From Oscillospiraceae bacterium (GTDB lineage: Bacteria; Bacillota; Clostridia; Oscillospirales; Ruminococcaceae): a stretch of DNA of 5,217 nucleotides. The position numbers were made by a program, and so were the translations under genes. Under the pieces are notes generated by a model. The model saw only the letters and a list, made by a program, of their open reading frames with translations, did not search any database and was not told where the DNA came from. Of this stretch, positions 1 to 5,217 are shown piece after piece; positions within the stretch are counted from its first letter, which is position 1, and each line of letters opens with the position of its first letter. The stretch is from assembly GCA_018110855.1 (NCBI GenBank), contig JAGBFZ010000164.1:1-5217 (forward strand). The letters are read 5' to 3'.

Positions 1-15
1 GTCCCCTTGTCCCCT
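1..15. repeat. short tandem repeat GTCCCCT x2 at window edge
   Basis: GTCCCCT occurs at 1-7 and again at 9-15, separated by one T, giving an 8-bp periodicity. The left end is cut by the window edge, so more copies may lie outside. It sits directly against the hairpin at 17-34 in the non-coding DNA downstream of metG. GGGGAC/GTCCCC tracts are often part of dispersed palindromic repeats in Clostridia, but two copies are too few to assign this to a family. Confidence 0.4.
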
Positions 16-16
16 G

Positions 17-34
17 CCACCTTTGAAAAGGTGG
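17..34. repeat. perfect small inverted repeat downstream of metG
   Basis: CCACCTT (17-23) pairs with AAGGTGG (28-34) around a four-base TGAA loop, and an eighth T-A pair is possible. It lies 36 bp beyond the metG stop, where a terminator might be expected. On the metG strand, however, the hairpin is followed by CAGGGGACAAGG, with no T tract, and on the other strand by ATGAAAC. It is therefore not a standard intrinsic terminator. It could be a 3'-end stabilising hairpin or the arm of a dispersed repeat whose rest lies outside the window. Confidence 0.5.
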
Positions 35-70
35 ATGAAACTTTTAGAGTGACCTTATTTGTGCAGTTTT

Positions 71-2026
71 TTATGAAAGCCTTGAGCCGTTGGGGATATC
101 CTTGTCCACAAAGATGACCCTTGCGTCCTCGCCAACGCTTGCCGCTACTATCATTCCGTTGGATTCAACTCCGCAGAGCTTTGCGGGGGAGAGATTTGCA
201 ACAAGAATTATCTTCTTGCCGATAAGATCCTCGGGTGCATACCATTTTGCGATTCCCGAAACTACCTGTCTCTCGCCGAAGCCGTCATTTACGATTAGCT
301 TTAAGAGCTTCTTTGCCTTGGGTATCTTCTCGCAGCTCTTTACCTCTGCGATTCGCAGGTCTGCCTTGAAGAAATCGTCTATGCCGATGATATCTGCAAG
401 AGGCTCCAGATTTGCGCCGTCCTTGTCGGCTTCTGCCTGCGCCTTTTCAGCCTGCGCTCTGATAAGCTCGTTAAGCTCCTCGATCTCCTTGTTAACGTCG
501 ATTCGGGGGAAGATGATATCTCCCTTGTGAACGGTGATATTCTGAGGAAGAACGCCGAATTTATCTGCATTCTCATAGCTTACGTCCTCGGCTGTTGCAC
601 CTATCTGCTCCCATACCTTGGGCATGGTGGTGGGCATGAATGCGCTGAGGAGAGATGTGGAAATTCTGATGGATTCAAGGAGATTATAAAGCACTGCCGC
701 CAGTCTCGGCTTATTTGCCTCGTCCTTGGCAAGCGCCCATGGAGCGGTCTCGTCAATGTACTTGTTCGCTCTTGAAATTACCTTGAATATCTCAGCAAGG
801 GCAATGTTAAGAGTGGTGTTGTCGATGCACTCGTCAACAATGCTTCTGAGAGATTTTGCCATGGTGATAAGCTCTTCGTCCATGGGGTCGGACTGCTTTT
901 CCTCGGGGAGTGTGCCGTCAAAGTATTTCAGTACCATTGCTACTGTTCGGGAAACGAGATTTCCAAGATCGTTTGCAAGGTCGGAATTTATGCGGTTTAT
1001 CATTATCTCGTTGGAGAATGAGCTGTCTGCGCCCAGAGCCATTTCACGGAGAATGTGGTATCTGATGGAATCTGCCCCATAGCGCTCGCCAAGAACAAGG
1101 GGGTCTACCACGTTTCCCAGAGATTTGCTCATCTTCTGACCGTTGAAGGTTATCCAGCCGTGAACTGCAAGGTGCTTTGGCAGAGGAAGCTCCAGTGCCA
1201 TGAGCATTGCGGGCCAGATGATGGCATGGAAGCGCATGATATCCTTTGCGACCATATGAACATCTGCGGGCCAGAACTTATCGAACTCATTATATGCGTC
1301 ATTCTCATAGCCCAGAGCGGAGATATAGTTGGAGAGGGCGTCTATCCACACATATACAACGTGTCCCTCGTCAAATGTCACGGGGATGCCCCATTTGAAG
1401 CTGGTTCTTGAAACGCAGAGGTCCTCAAGTCCGGGCTTGATGAAGTTATTCACAAGCTCTACGGCTCTTGTTTTGGGCTGGAGATAGTCAGTCTCGGTAA
1501 GGAGCTTTTCTATTCTGTCCGCAAAGGGGGACATTTTGAAGAAATAGGCTTCCTCCTTTGCCTCAACCACGTCTCTGTGGCATTCGGGGCATTTTCCGTT
1601 CTCGTCAAGCTGGGATTCTGTCCAGAAGCTCTCGCAGGGAGTGCAGTATTTGCCCTTGTATTCGCCTTTATAGATATAGCCCTTATCGTACAGTGCCTTG
1701 AATATAGTCTGCACGGTCTTGATGTGATAATCGTCGGTGGTACGGATATAGCGGTCGTAGCTTATATTCATGTATGACCAGAGATTTTTGAATATGGCAA
1801 CTATCTCGTCAACGTACTCCTTTGGAGTTACGCCCTTTTCCGCTGCCTTCTGCTCTATCTTCTGACCATGCTCGTCCGTTCCTGTGAGAAACATCACGTC
1901 ATAGCCCTGCATTCGTCTGTAGCGGGCAATGGAGTCGCAGGCTACTGTTGTATAGCAGTGGCCGATATGGGGATTGCCCGAGGGATAGTAAATGGGGGTA
2001 GTAATGTAGTAGGGTTTCTTTGACAT
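71..2026 (-). CDS. metG: methionyl-tRNA synthetase (MetRS)
   Basis: This cytoplasmic class I synthetase charges tRNA-Met, including initiator tRNA, with methionine using ATP. The 651-residue product has the HIGH signature within PHIGH at residues 20-23, after the typical N-terminus KPYYITTPIYYPSG. A CxxC...CxxC zinc knuckle lies at C128, C131, C146 and C149, and KMSKS at 298-302. The helical anticodon-binding domain spans roughly 350-495, followed by a charged, probably coiled-coil linker (about 511-538). The C-terminal Trbp111-like tRNA-binding domain runs from about 550 to 651 (DFFKADLRIAEV...), which in this family aids dimerisation and tRNA binding. The frame is open to 2062, but ATG 2026 fits the family N-terminus and has AGGA six bases upstream. 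The ATG at 2032 is a possible alternative. The promoter at 2068-2096 predicts a leader of about 35 nt. All catalytic motifs are intact and the length is normal. Confidence 0.97.
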   Translation of the reverse strand: MSKKPYYITTPIYYPSGNPHIGHCYTTVACDSIARYRRMQGYDVMFLTGTDEHGQKIEQKAAEKGVTPKEYVDEIVAIFKNLWSYMNISYDRYIRTTDDYHIKTVQTIFKALYDKGYIYKGEYKGKYCTPCESFWTESQLDENGKCPECHRDVVEAKEEAYFFKMSPFADRIEKLLTETDYLQPKTRAVELVNNFIKPGLEDLCVSRTSFKWGIPVTFDEGHVVYVWIDALSNYISALGYENDAYNEFDKFWPADVHMVAKDIMRFHAIIWPAMLMALELPLPKHLAVHGWITFNGQKMSKSLGNVVDPLVLGERYGADSIRYHILREMALGADSSFSNEIMINRINSDLANDLGNLVSRTVAMVLKYFDGTLPEEKQSDPMDEELITMAKSLRSIVDECIDNTTLNIALAEIFKVISRANKYIDETAPWALAKDEANKPRLAAVLYNLLESIRISTSLLSAFMPTTMPKVWEQIGATAEDVSYENADKFGVLPQNITVHKGDIIFPRIDVNKEIEELNELIRAQAEKAQAEADKDGANLEPLADIIGIDDFFKADLRIAEVKSCEKIPKAKKLLKLIVNDGFGERQVVSGIAKWYAPEDLIGKKIILVANLSPAKLCGVESNGMIVAASVGEDARVIFVDKDIPNGSRLS

Positions 2027-2032
2027 GATCAT

Positions 2033-2042
2033 TCCTGCCTTT
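2033..2042 (-). promoter_or_regulatory. metG ribosome binding site
   Basis: Read on the minus strand this is AAAGGCAGGA. The AGGA part (2033-2036) is six bases from the ATG at 2026, good spacing for the start that matches the MetRS family. The AAAGG part (2038-2042) is about five bases from the upstream in-frame ATG at 2032. The start is therefore ambiguous by two codons, while the still longer frame beginning at 2062 lacks a ribosome binding site and begins at about the predicted transcription start. Confidence 0.6.
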
Positions 2043-2067
2043 CTGTTTATTTGCAACAACACTTACT

Positions 2068-2096
2068 ATTATATACCATTATTTTGATTTTGTCAC
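2068..2096 (-). promoter_or_regulatory. sigma-A-type promoter for metG
   Basis: On the minus strand, GTGACA (2091-2096, five of six matches to TTGACA) is followed by a 17-bp spacer and a perfect TATAAT (2068-2073). The expected transcription start is near 2061, giving a leader of about 35 nt before the metG ATG. That is too short for a T-box or SAM riboswitch, so initiation from this promoter would not be controlled by a leader RNA. This is sequence-based only. Confidence 0.75.
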
Positions 2097-2118
2097 TACT
2101 TTTTTGTAAAAATTAATA

Positions 2119-2185
2119 GCGGGTGACGACCCGCGGCGAGATCGCGCTGTTGATTCGTGCGGGTTTGTTAGTTTTGTCACCGCGC
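2119..2185. repeat. nested imperfect inverted-repeat element (structured)
   Basis: The whole 67 bp can fold into one extended hairpin. The outer stem pairs GCGGGTGACGA (2119-2129) with TTGTCACCGCGC (2174-2185), with one bulged G (2182) and one G-U pair. A middle stem pairs CCCGC (2130-2134) with GCGGG (2159-2163). An inner stem pairs CGA-ATC (2137-2143, one bulged base) with GATTCG (2152-2157), leaving an eight-base loop. A competing local hairpin, GCGGGT-GACG-ACCCGC (2119-2134), is perfect over six pairs, because GCGGGT occurs twice (2119-2124 and 2159-2164) and both copies can pair with ACCCGC. The composition is unlike the AT-rich flanks. It may be a dispersed palindromic repeat, a protein-binding site, or part of a small RNA; I do not recognise the family. 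Confidence 0.6.
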
Positions 2186-2210
2186 CGACAGGTACGATAT
2201 CAGCCCATTA

Positions 2211-2239
2211 TCTATATCATATTCAGACAGAAAAATCAA
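2211..2239 (-). promoter_or_regulatory. possible leftward promoter upstream of the structured element
   Basis: On the minus strand, TTGATT (2234-2239) is followed by a 17-bp spacer and TATAGA (2211-2216). A TG sits one base before the -10 box, in the extended -10 arrangement. Transcription would start near 2204, cross the inverted-repeat element and reach metG about 180 nt later. Each hexamer matches only four of six consensus bases, and AT-rich DNA yields such matches by chance, so this is weak. Confidence 0.3.
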
Positions 2240-2262
2240 CTGCGTTTTCCGTAATTTATCCG

Positions 2263-2291
2263 TTGCAAAATTCTTCGGGGCGTGGTATAAT
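2263..2291 (+). promoter_or_regulatory. extended -10 promoter for recQ
   Basis: TTGCAA (2263-2268, four of six matches to TTGACA), a 17-bp spacer and a perfect TATAAT (2286-2291) are preceded by TG one base upstream (2283-2284), an extended -10 element common in Firmicutes. The predicted transcription start near 2298 gives a leader of about 28 nt to the ATG at 2326. Because the -35 box coincides with the first codon of the longest open frame (TTG 2263), that upstream start cannot be used from this promoter. Confidence 0.75.
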
Positions 2292-2313
2292 TATCCTTGA
2301 AATTACTATGTTT

Positions 2314-2320
2314 AAGGTGG
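2314..2320 (+). promoter_or_regulatory. recQ ribosome binding site
   Basis: AAGGTGG differs from the ideal AAGGAGG by one base and is five bases from ATG 2326. The alternative in-frame ATG at 2308 lies upstream of this site, has no Shine-Dalgarno sequence of its own, and would start only about 10 nt into the predicted transcript. This site therefore decides the start codon. Confidence 0.75.
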
Positions 2321-2325
2321 ATATT

Positions 2326-4566
2326 ATGCGGCACAACGAGATTTTAAAGCAGTATTTCGGTTATGAGAGCTTCCGTGAGGGGCAGGAGGAGCTTGTTAAC
2401 AGTATCCTTTCGGGCAGAGACACTCTTGGAGTTATGCCCACGGGAGCGGGAAAATCCGTTTGCTATCAGGTGCCTGCGCTTATGATGGAGGGTATTGCTA
2501 TTGTTATTTCCCCGCTTATCTCCCTTATGCAGGATCAGGTGGGGGCACTTGTTCAGTCGGGTATCAGAGCCGCTTACATAAACAGCTCTCTTACCATGAA
2601 TCAGCTTTATGCCGTTATACGCAATGCGGAGGCGGGGGTGTACAAGATAATTTATGTTGCTCCCGAGCGGCTTGATTCGGAGATCTTTCTGAACCTTGCA
2701 CGAAAGATAAAGATATCCATGATAACCGTGGACGAGGCGCACTGCATTTCTCAGTGGGGACAGGATTTCAGACCCAGCTATCTTAATATTCCGAAATTTG
2801 CGGCAGAGCTGCCCGAAAGACCCGTTATGACTGCATTTACCGCCACTGCTACTCAGCGTGTGCGGGAGGATATTATCCGTCTTCTTGAGCTGCATGACCC
2901 CTTTTCTCTGGTTACGGGCTTTGACAGAAAGAATCTCTATTTCGAGGTGCGCCGACCTTCGGACAAGTCTGCCGACTTAAAACGGCTTATCACTGCTTAT
3001 GACAAGGATGGGCGCAGCGGTATTGTATATTGCTCCACAAGGAAGGCTGTTGAAGAGGTATGCGATAAGCTTACTCAGGGCGGCTTTTCCGCAACAAGAT
3101 ATCATGCGGGGCTTTCCGAGGAGGAGAGACGGGTCAATCAGGAGGATTTCATATTTGACCGAAAGCGCATCATGGTTGCCACAAACGCTTTCGGAATGGG
3201 TATTGACAAGTCAAACGTCACCTTTGTTATACATTATAATATGCCCAAGGACGTGGAGAGTTATTATCAGGAGGCGGGACGTGCGGGGCGTGACGGCTCT
3301 CCCTCGGACTGCATTCTCCTTTACAGCGGCAGAGACGTTGTAACGGGGGAGTATCTCATTAACAAAAGCTATGAGGAATCGGAGCTGCCTCCCGAGATTG
3401 CCGAGGAGACAAGGCGGCGTGATCTGAAACGGCTTCGGGACATGACTTTTTACTGCACCTGCGGAGACTGTCTCAGGGGCTATATACTTCGGTATTTCGG
3501 GGAAAAGGCTCCTATGGAATGCGGCTGCTGCTCCGTTTGCTGCTCGGATTCGGAGGAAACGGACATTACTGTTGAGTCGCAGAAGATACTTTCCTGCATT
3601 TTTCGTGCGGGGCAGCGATTTGGCGTAAAGACCATATGCGATATTCTGCGGGGCAGCGGGTCGGAACAGCTTTCCCGTCGGGGTCTTGACAAAATATCCA
3701 CCTACGGCATTATGCAGGATGCTTCGGAAAAGAGGATAAGGCGCATTGAGGAGCGGCTTGAAACTATGGGCTATATTATCCGCACCGAGGGGGATTATCC
3801 TGTTTTAAAGCTGGACAATTCCTCTTTAGAGGTGCTGCGGGGAAATGTTTCTGTAAAGGCTCGCATACCCGAGGACGAGGTGAAAAAGAAAAAGGAAACT
3901 CTCGTTTATGCAAGAGACCCCAAGCTGATGGATATACTCAAGAAGCTTCGTCAGAAAAAGGCAGCTGTTCAGAGCGTTCCCGCATATGTTATATTTACAG
4001 ATGCATCTCTTGCGGATATGTGCGAGAAAAGACCCGTTACTCCCGAGGAGTTTCTTAATGTATCGGGTGTGGGTGATGTTAAGCTCGAGCGGTATGGTGC
4101 GGATTTTATCCAGGCGATAAAGTATTACTGCGATGGAAATCCCTCGGAAGAGCCGACTGTTTCAAAGGCTCCCGTTAACCGTATGAAAACCTCTGCGGAT
4201 AGAAAAAAGGCTTTTGCAGAGCTTGAAAAGGGCATTGCAGATTTTTCGCCGTCGGAGGAAAATGTTCACATCACCGCTCTTATAAGCGGCATTATTGCGG
4301 CGGCGGGGGCAAATGTTTCTGCGGCAAATCTCAGGACGGCAGTGTTTGAATGGCTCATTTCCGAGGGGTATTTAGAGCTTTGCCCTGATAATGAGGGCGG
4401 CACACGCAAGGGCATTACGGCACGTTCTGCCGAGATAGGGATTTTTGAGGAAGAGGTCACTGCTTCCTCGGGGAAAAAATACACCCGTGTACTTTACAGC
4501 ACACAGGCGCAGAGGTTTATTGCGGACAACATGGGGAATATCGGGAAATTTGCAGGTCATTTATGA
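2326..4566 (+). CDS. recQ: ATP-dependent DNA helicase RecQ
   Basis: This superfamily 2 helicase of 746 residues unwinds DNA 3'-5' in recombinational repair and fork processing. In order it shows motif 0 FGYESFREGQ (11-20), Walker A MPTGAGKS (37-44), motif Ia (62-71), DEAH (136-139), the RecQ aromatic-rich loop CISQWGQDFRPSY (140-152), motif III FTATAT (171-176), motif V ATNAFGMGIDK (285-295) and motif VI YYQEAGRAGRDG (313-324). The zinc site is probably C382, C399, C402 and C405, with extra cysteines beside it. An RQC winged helix follows (about 412-508), then an HRDC domain (about 528-602). The protein is longer than E. coli RecQ (about 610 residues) because of a C-terminal extension (about 620-746) containing a winged-helix-like segment. 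The start is set by the ribosome binding site and promoter. It diverges from metG and converges on rlmH with a 10-bp overlap. All motifs are intact, so it should be active. Confidence 0.96.
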   Translation: MRHNEILKQYFGYESFREGQEELVNSILSGRDTLGVMPTGAGKSVCYQVPALMMEGIAIVISPLISLMQDQVGALVQSGIRAAYINSSLTMNQLYAVIRNAEAGVYKIIYVAPERLDSEIFLNLARKIKISMITVDEAHCISQWGQDFRPSYLNIPKFAAELPERPVMTAFTATATQRVREDIIRLLELHDPFSLVTGFDRKNLYFEVRRPSDKSADLKRLITAYDKDGRSGIVYCSTRKAVEEVCDKLTQGGFSATRYHAGLSEEERRVNQEDFIFDRKRIMVATNAFGMGIDKSNVTFVIHYNMPKDVESYYQEAGRAGRDGSPSDCILLYSGRDVVTGEYLINKSYEESELPPEIAEETRRRDLKRLRDMTFYCTCGDCLRGYILRYFGEKAPMECGCCSVCCSDSEETDITVESQKILSCIFRAGQRFGVKTICDILRGSGSEQLSRRGLDKISTYGIMQDASEKRIRRIEERLETMGYIIRTEGDYPVLKLDNSSLEVLRGNVSVKARIPEDEVKKKKETLVYARDPKLMDILKKLRQKKAAVQSVPAYVIFTDASLADMCEKRPVTPEEFLNVSGVGDVKLERYGADFIQAIKYYCDGNPSEEPTVSKAPVNRMKTSADRKKAFAELEKGIADFSPSEENVHITALISGIIAAAGANVSAANLRTAVFEWLISEGYLELCPDNEGGTRKGITARSAEIGIFEEEVTASSGKKYTRVLYSTQAQRFIADNMGNIGKFAGHL
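4557..4566. other. convergent stop-codon overlap of recQ and rlmH
   Basis: The last ten bases of recQ (final T of the Gly codon, CAT, TTA, TGA) are also the last ten of rlmH on the other strand. The same DNA encodes His-Leu-stop of RecQ and part of Tyr-His-Lys-stop of RlmH. There is no intergenic space and I see no hairpin with a T tract nearby, so any terminators must lie inside the opposing coding regions, and the transcripts would have complementary 3' ends. Confidence 0.9.
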
Positions 4567-5036
4567 TATTTACCGTTGCCGAGGATAGACATTGCACGGT
4601 AGGTCTGCTCTAAAAGCATTACTCTTGCAAGCTGATGGGGGAAGGTCATGGGGGACATGGAGAGCCTTAATGCGGCGGCGTTTTTTACCCTGTCCGACAG
4701 TCCGAAGGAGCTGCCTATTACGATACTGAGGGAGCTTTTGCCCTCTACTCCGAGCTTTTGGAGCTTATTTGCAAGCTCCTCGCTGCTCATCAATTTGCCT
4801 TCTATGCACATGGCGATGATGGTATCGCTTCCTGCGGCTGCGAGAATGGCTTCCGCTTCGCTGTCAAGGGCGGCTTTTATCACCTTTTCCGAGGGAGAAT
4901 CGGGGAGGCGGTATTCGGGCAGCTCGGTTATTTTTATTTTACAGTATGCTCCGAGACGTTTTGTATATTCGGCGCAGGCTTCTCTCAGGTAGCTTTCCTT
5001 GAGCTTTCCTACGGTTATCAGGTTTATATTGAACAT
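4557..5036 (-). CDS. rlmH: 23S rRNA (pseudouridine1915-N3)-methyltransferase RlmH
   Basis: This SPOUT-class methyltransferase uses S-adenosylmethionine to methylate pseudouridine 1915 (E. coli numbering) in helix 69 of 23S rRNA, acting as a dimer on assembled 70S ribosomes. The 159-residue length equals that of S. aureus RlmH (OrfX). Visible signatures are the N-terminus INLITVGKLKESY (4-16), CIEGK (77-81), the knot glycine loop IGSSFGL (107-113, where many homologues have IGG), the block LSMSPMTFPHQLARVMLLEQ (125-144) with YRA at 146-148, and the C-terminal YHK (157-159). ATG 5036 matches the family start and has GGAA ten bases upstream. The gene lies 7 bp after the upstream gene's first stop codon, suggesting co-transcription and perhaps translational coupling. 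Its stop overlaps the recQ stop on the opposite strand. Confidence 0.97.
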   Translation of the reverse strand: MFNINLITVGKLKESYLREACAEYTKRLGAYCKIKITELPEYRLPDSPSEKVIKAALDSEAEAILAAAGSDTIIAMCIEGKLMSSEELANKLQKLGVEGKSSLSIVIGSSFGLSDRVKNAAALRLSMSPMTFPHQLARVMLLEQTYRAMSILGNGKYHK

Positions 5037-5043
5037 TTTTTTA

Positions 5044-5217
5044 TCATTCCTTTTTCAGAAAATAGGCTCTGTGGCGTGTAAATTCGTTTTCCGTTTCGAG
5101 ATAGGCTCTTTCGCCGCTTTCGGATATAAGCATATATGCCATTCCGTTTTTGAAAAGCTCGTCAAGGGCGGAGGACAGGGGCATATGGCTGCCGTCATTT
5201 TCAATTTGTGAAATAAC
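5044..5217 (-). CDS. C-terminal end of an unrecognised protein (partial)
   Basis: A leftward frame is open from the right edge of the window to a TGA at 5044-5046, followed at once by an in-frame TAA (5041-5043). It encodes the last 57 residues of a protein whose start lies outside. The sequence is soluble and charged. It includes ALDELFKNGMAYMLISESGE, then a Glu-rich stretch, and ends in RAYFLKKE. No signal, membrane segment or catalytic motif is visible. Support for coding comes from the uninterrupted frame, codon choice like its neighbours, tandem stops and the tight 7-bp gap to rlmH. I do not recognise the family. In other Firmicutes a metallo-beta-lactamase-fold protein or an HtrA protease gene is often upstream of rlmH, but this tail shows no sign of either. 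Confidence 0.7.
   Translation of the reverse strand, partial: VISQIENDGSHMPLSSALDELFKNGMAYMLISESGERAYLETENEFTRHRAYFLKKE
5047..5055 (-). promoter_or_regulatory. rlmH ribosome binding site inside the upstream gene
   Basis: On the minus strand this is AAAAAGGAA, lying within the final Lys-Lys-Glu codons of the upstream frame. The GGAA core is ten bases from the rlmH ATG, slightly long but workable in an A-rich spacer. Its position within the end of the preceding coding region supports an operon. Confidence 0.6.

Larger units (their letters stand above)
2097..2262. other. spacer between the divergent promoters
   Basis: This 166-bp stretch lies between the metG and recQ promoter cores. It contains no plausible open reading frame. 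Its flanks are AT-rich (TTTTTTGTAAAAATTAATA on the left; CATTATCTATATCATATTC toward the right), while the middle (about 2119-2190) is strikingly GC-rich and self-complementary, annotated separately. I saw no tRNA, T-box consensus, SAM riboswitch core or LexA-type palindrome here. Confidence 0.7.

Noticed and set aside
90..530. A 146-codon plus-strand frame inside metG
   Set aside because: It is antisense to the conserved C-terminal domain of MetRS, with a low-complexity Ser/Ala/Leu-rich translation and no promoter or ribosome binding site seen.
2027..2062. A 12-residue N-terminal extension of MetRS starting at 2062
   Set aside because: The start falls at about the predicted transcription start, has no ribosome binding site, and the MetRS family begins near KPYYITTPIYYPSG.
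2084..2112. Rightward promoter TTGATT-17-TAAAAA overlapping the metG promoter
   Set aside because: Only weak matches in very AT-rich DNA, and it leads only into the structured element about 200 bp before recQ, which already has a strong promoter.
2119..2134. The local GCGGGT-GACG-ACCCGC hairpin as a plain intrinsic terminator
   Set aside because: On the plus strand it is followed by GGCGAG with no T tract. On the minus strand the T-rich stretch starts with TATTAA before five Ts and there is no established gene upstream to terminate, so it is kept only as part of the structured element.
2196..2218. GATAT...ATATC inverted repeat as an operator upstream of recQ
   Set aside because: The arms are only five bases of AT-rich sequence with a 13-bp gap, which is expected by chance, and it does not match a LexA box.
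2027..2262. T-box or SAM riboswitch upstream of metG
   Set aside because: I found no TGGNACCGCG-like T-box sequence and no SAM-I core on the minus strand.
2263..2325. A longer recQ beginning at TTG 2263 or ATG 2308
   Set aside because: TTG 2263 is the promoter -35 box and the extra codons run through the -10 box. ATG 2308 has no ribosome binding site, while ATG 2326 has AAGGTGG at good spacing and fits the RecQ N-terminus.
2344..2895. A 183-codon open frame antisense to recQ
   Set aside because: It lies wholly inside the well-supported recQ coding frame and its translation has no recognisable domain; it is a shadow of recQ codon composition.
4999..5211. Plus-strand hydrophobic frame at the right edge, resembling a small membrane protein
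   Set aside because: It is antisense to the rlmH start and the upstream gene. The hydrophobic look comes from the complement of Lys/Glu-rich codons, and the opposite frame has operon spacing and tandem stops.
1..5217. CRISPR array, insertion sequence, defence island or other novel system
   Set aside because: No regularly spaced repeats, transposase or recombinase genes, or unusual gene cassettes are present; the complete genes are core housekeeping genes.

Overview
The window looks like chromosomal housekeeping DNA from a Gram-positive anaerobe of the Clostridia, probably near Ruminococcus/Oscillospiraceae. That placement is inferred from the style of the proteins and has not been searched. 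The signs are a MetRS carrying both a four-cysteine zinc knuckle and a C-terminal tRNA-binding domain, an RlmH ending in -KYHK, strong AAGG/AGGA-type ribosome binding sites, AT-rich promoters and mixed GC in the third codon position.

Layout: positions 1-70 are a non-coding edge with a short direct repeat and a perfect small hairpin. metG (methionyl-tRNA synthetase) runs leftward from 2026 to 71. The metG-recQ gap of about 300 bp (2027-2325) holds two back-to-back sigma-A-type promoters, each with 17-bp spacing. Between them is a GC-rich, nested inverted-repeat element (2119-2185). recQ (DNA helicase) runs rightward from 2326 to 4566. rlmH (23S rRNA pseudouridine methyltransferase) runs leftward from 5036 to 4557 and its stop overlaps the recQ stop by 10 bp. 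Upstream of rlmH, the last 57 codons of an unrecognised leftward gene run off the right edge, with only 7 bp between its first stop codon and the rlmH start, so those two probably form an operon.

metG and recQ are divergent, recQ and rlmH are convergent, and rlmH follows the unknown gene. The functions (tRNA charging, DNA repair, ribosome modification) are independent core processes, and nothing shows a joint pathway. No mobile element gene, defence system, CRISPR array, tRNA or rRNA gene was seen. The least explained part is the structured intergenic element, which may be a dispersed repeat or part of an unrecognised leftward RNA. Also worth checking are the C-terminal extension of RecQ and an SCC-attachment-like sequence at the 3' end of rlmH.
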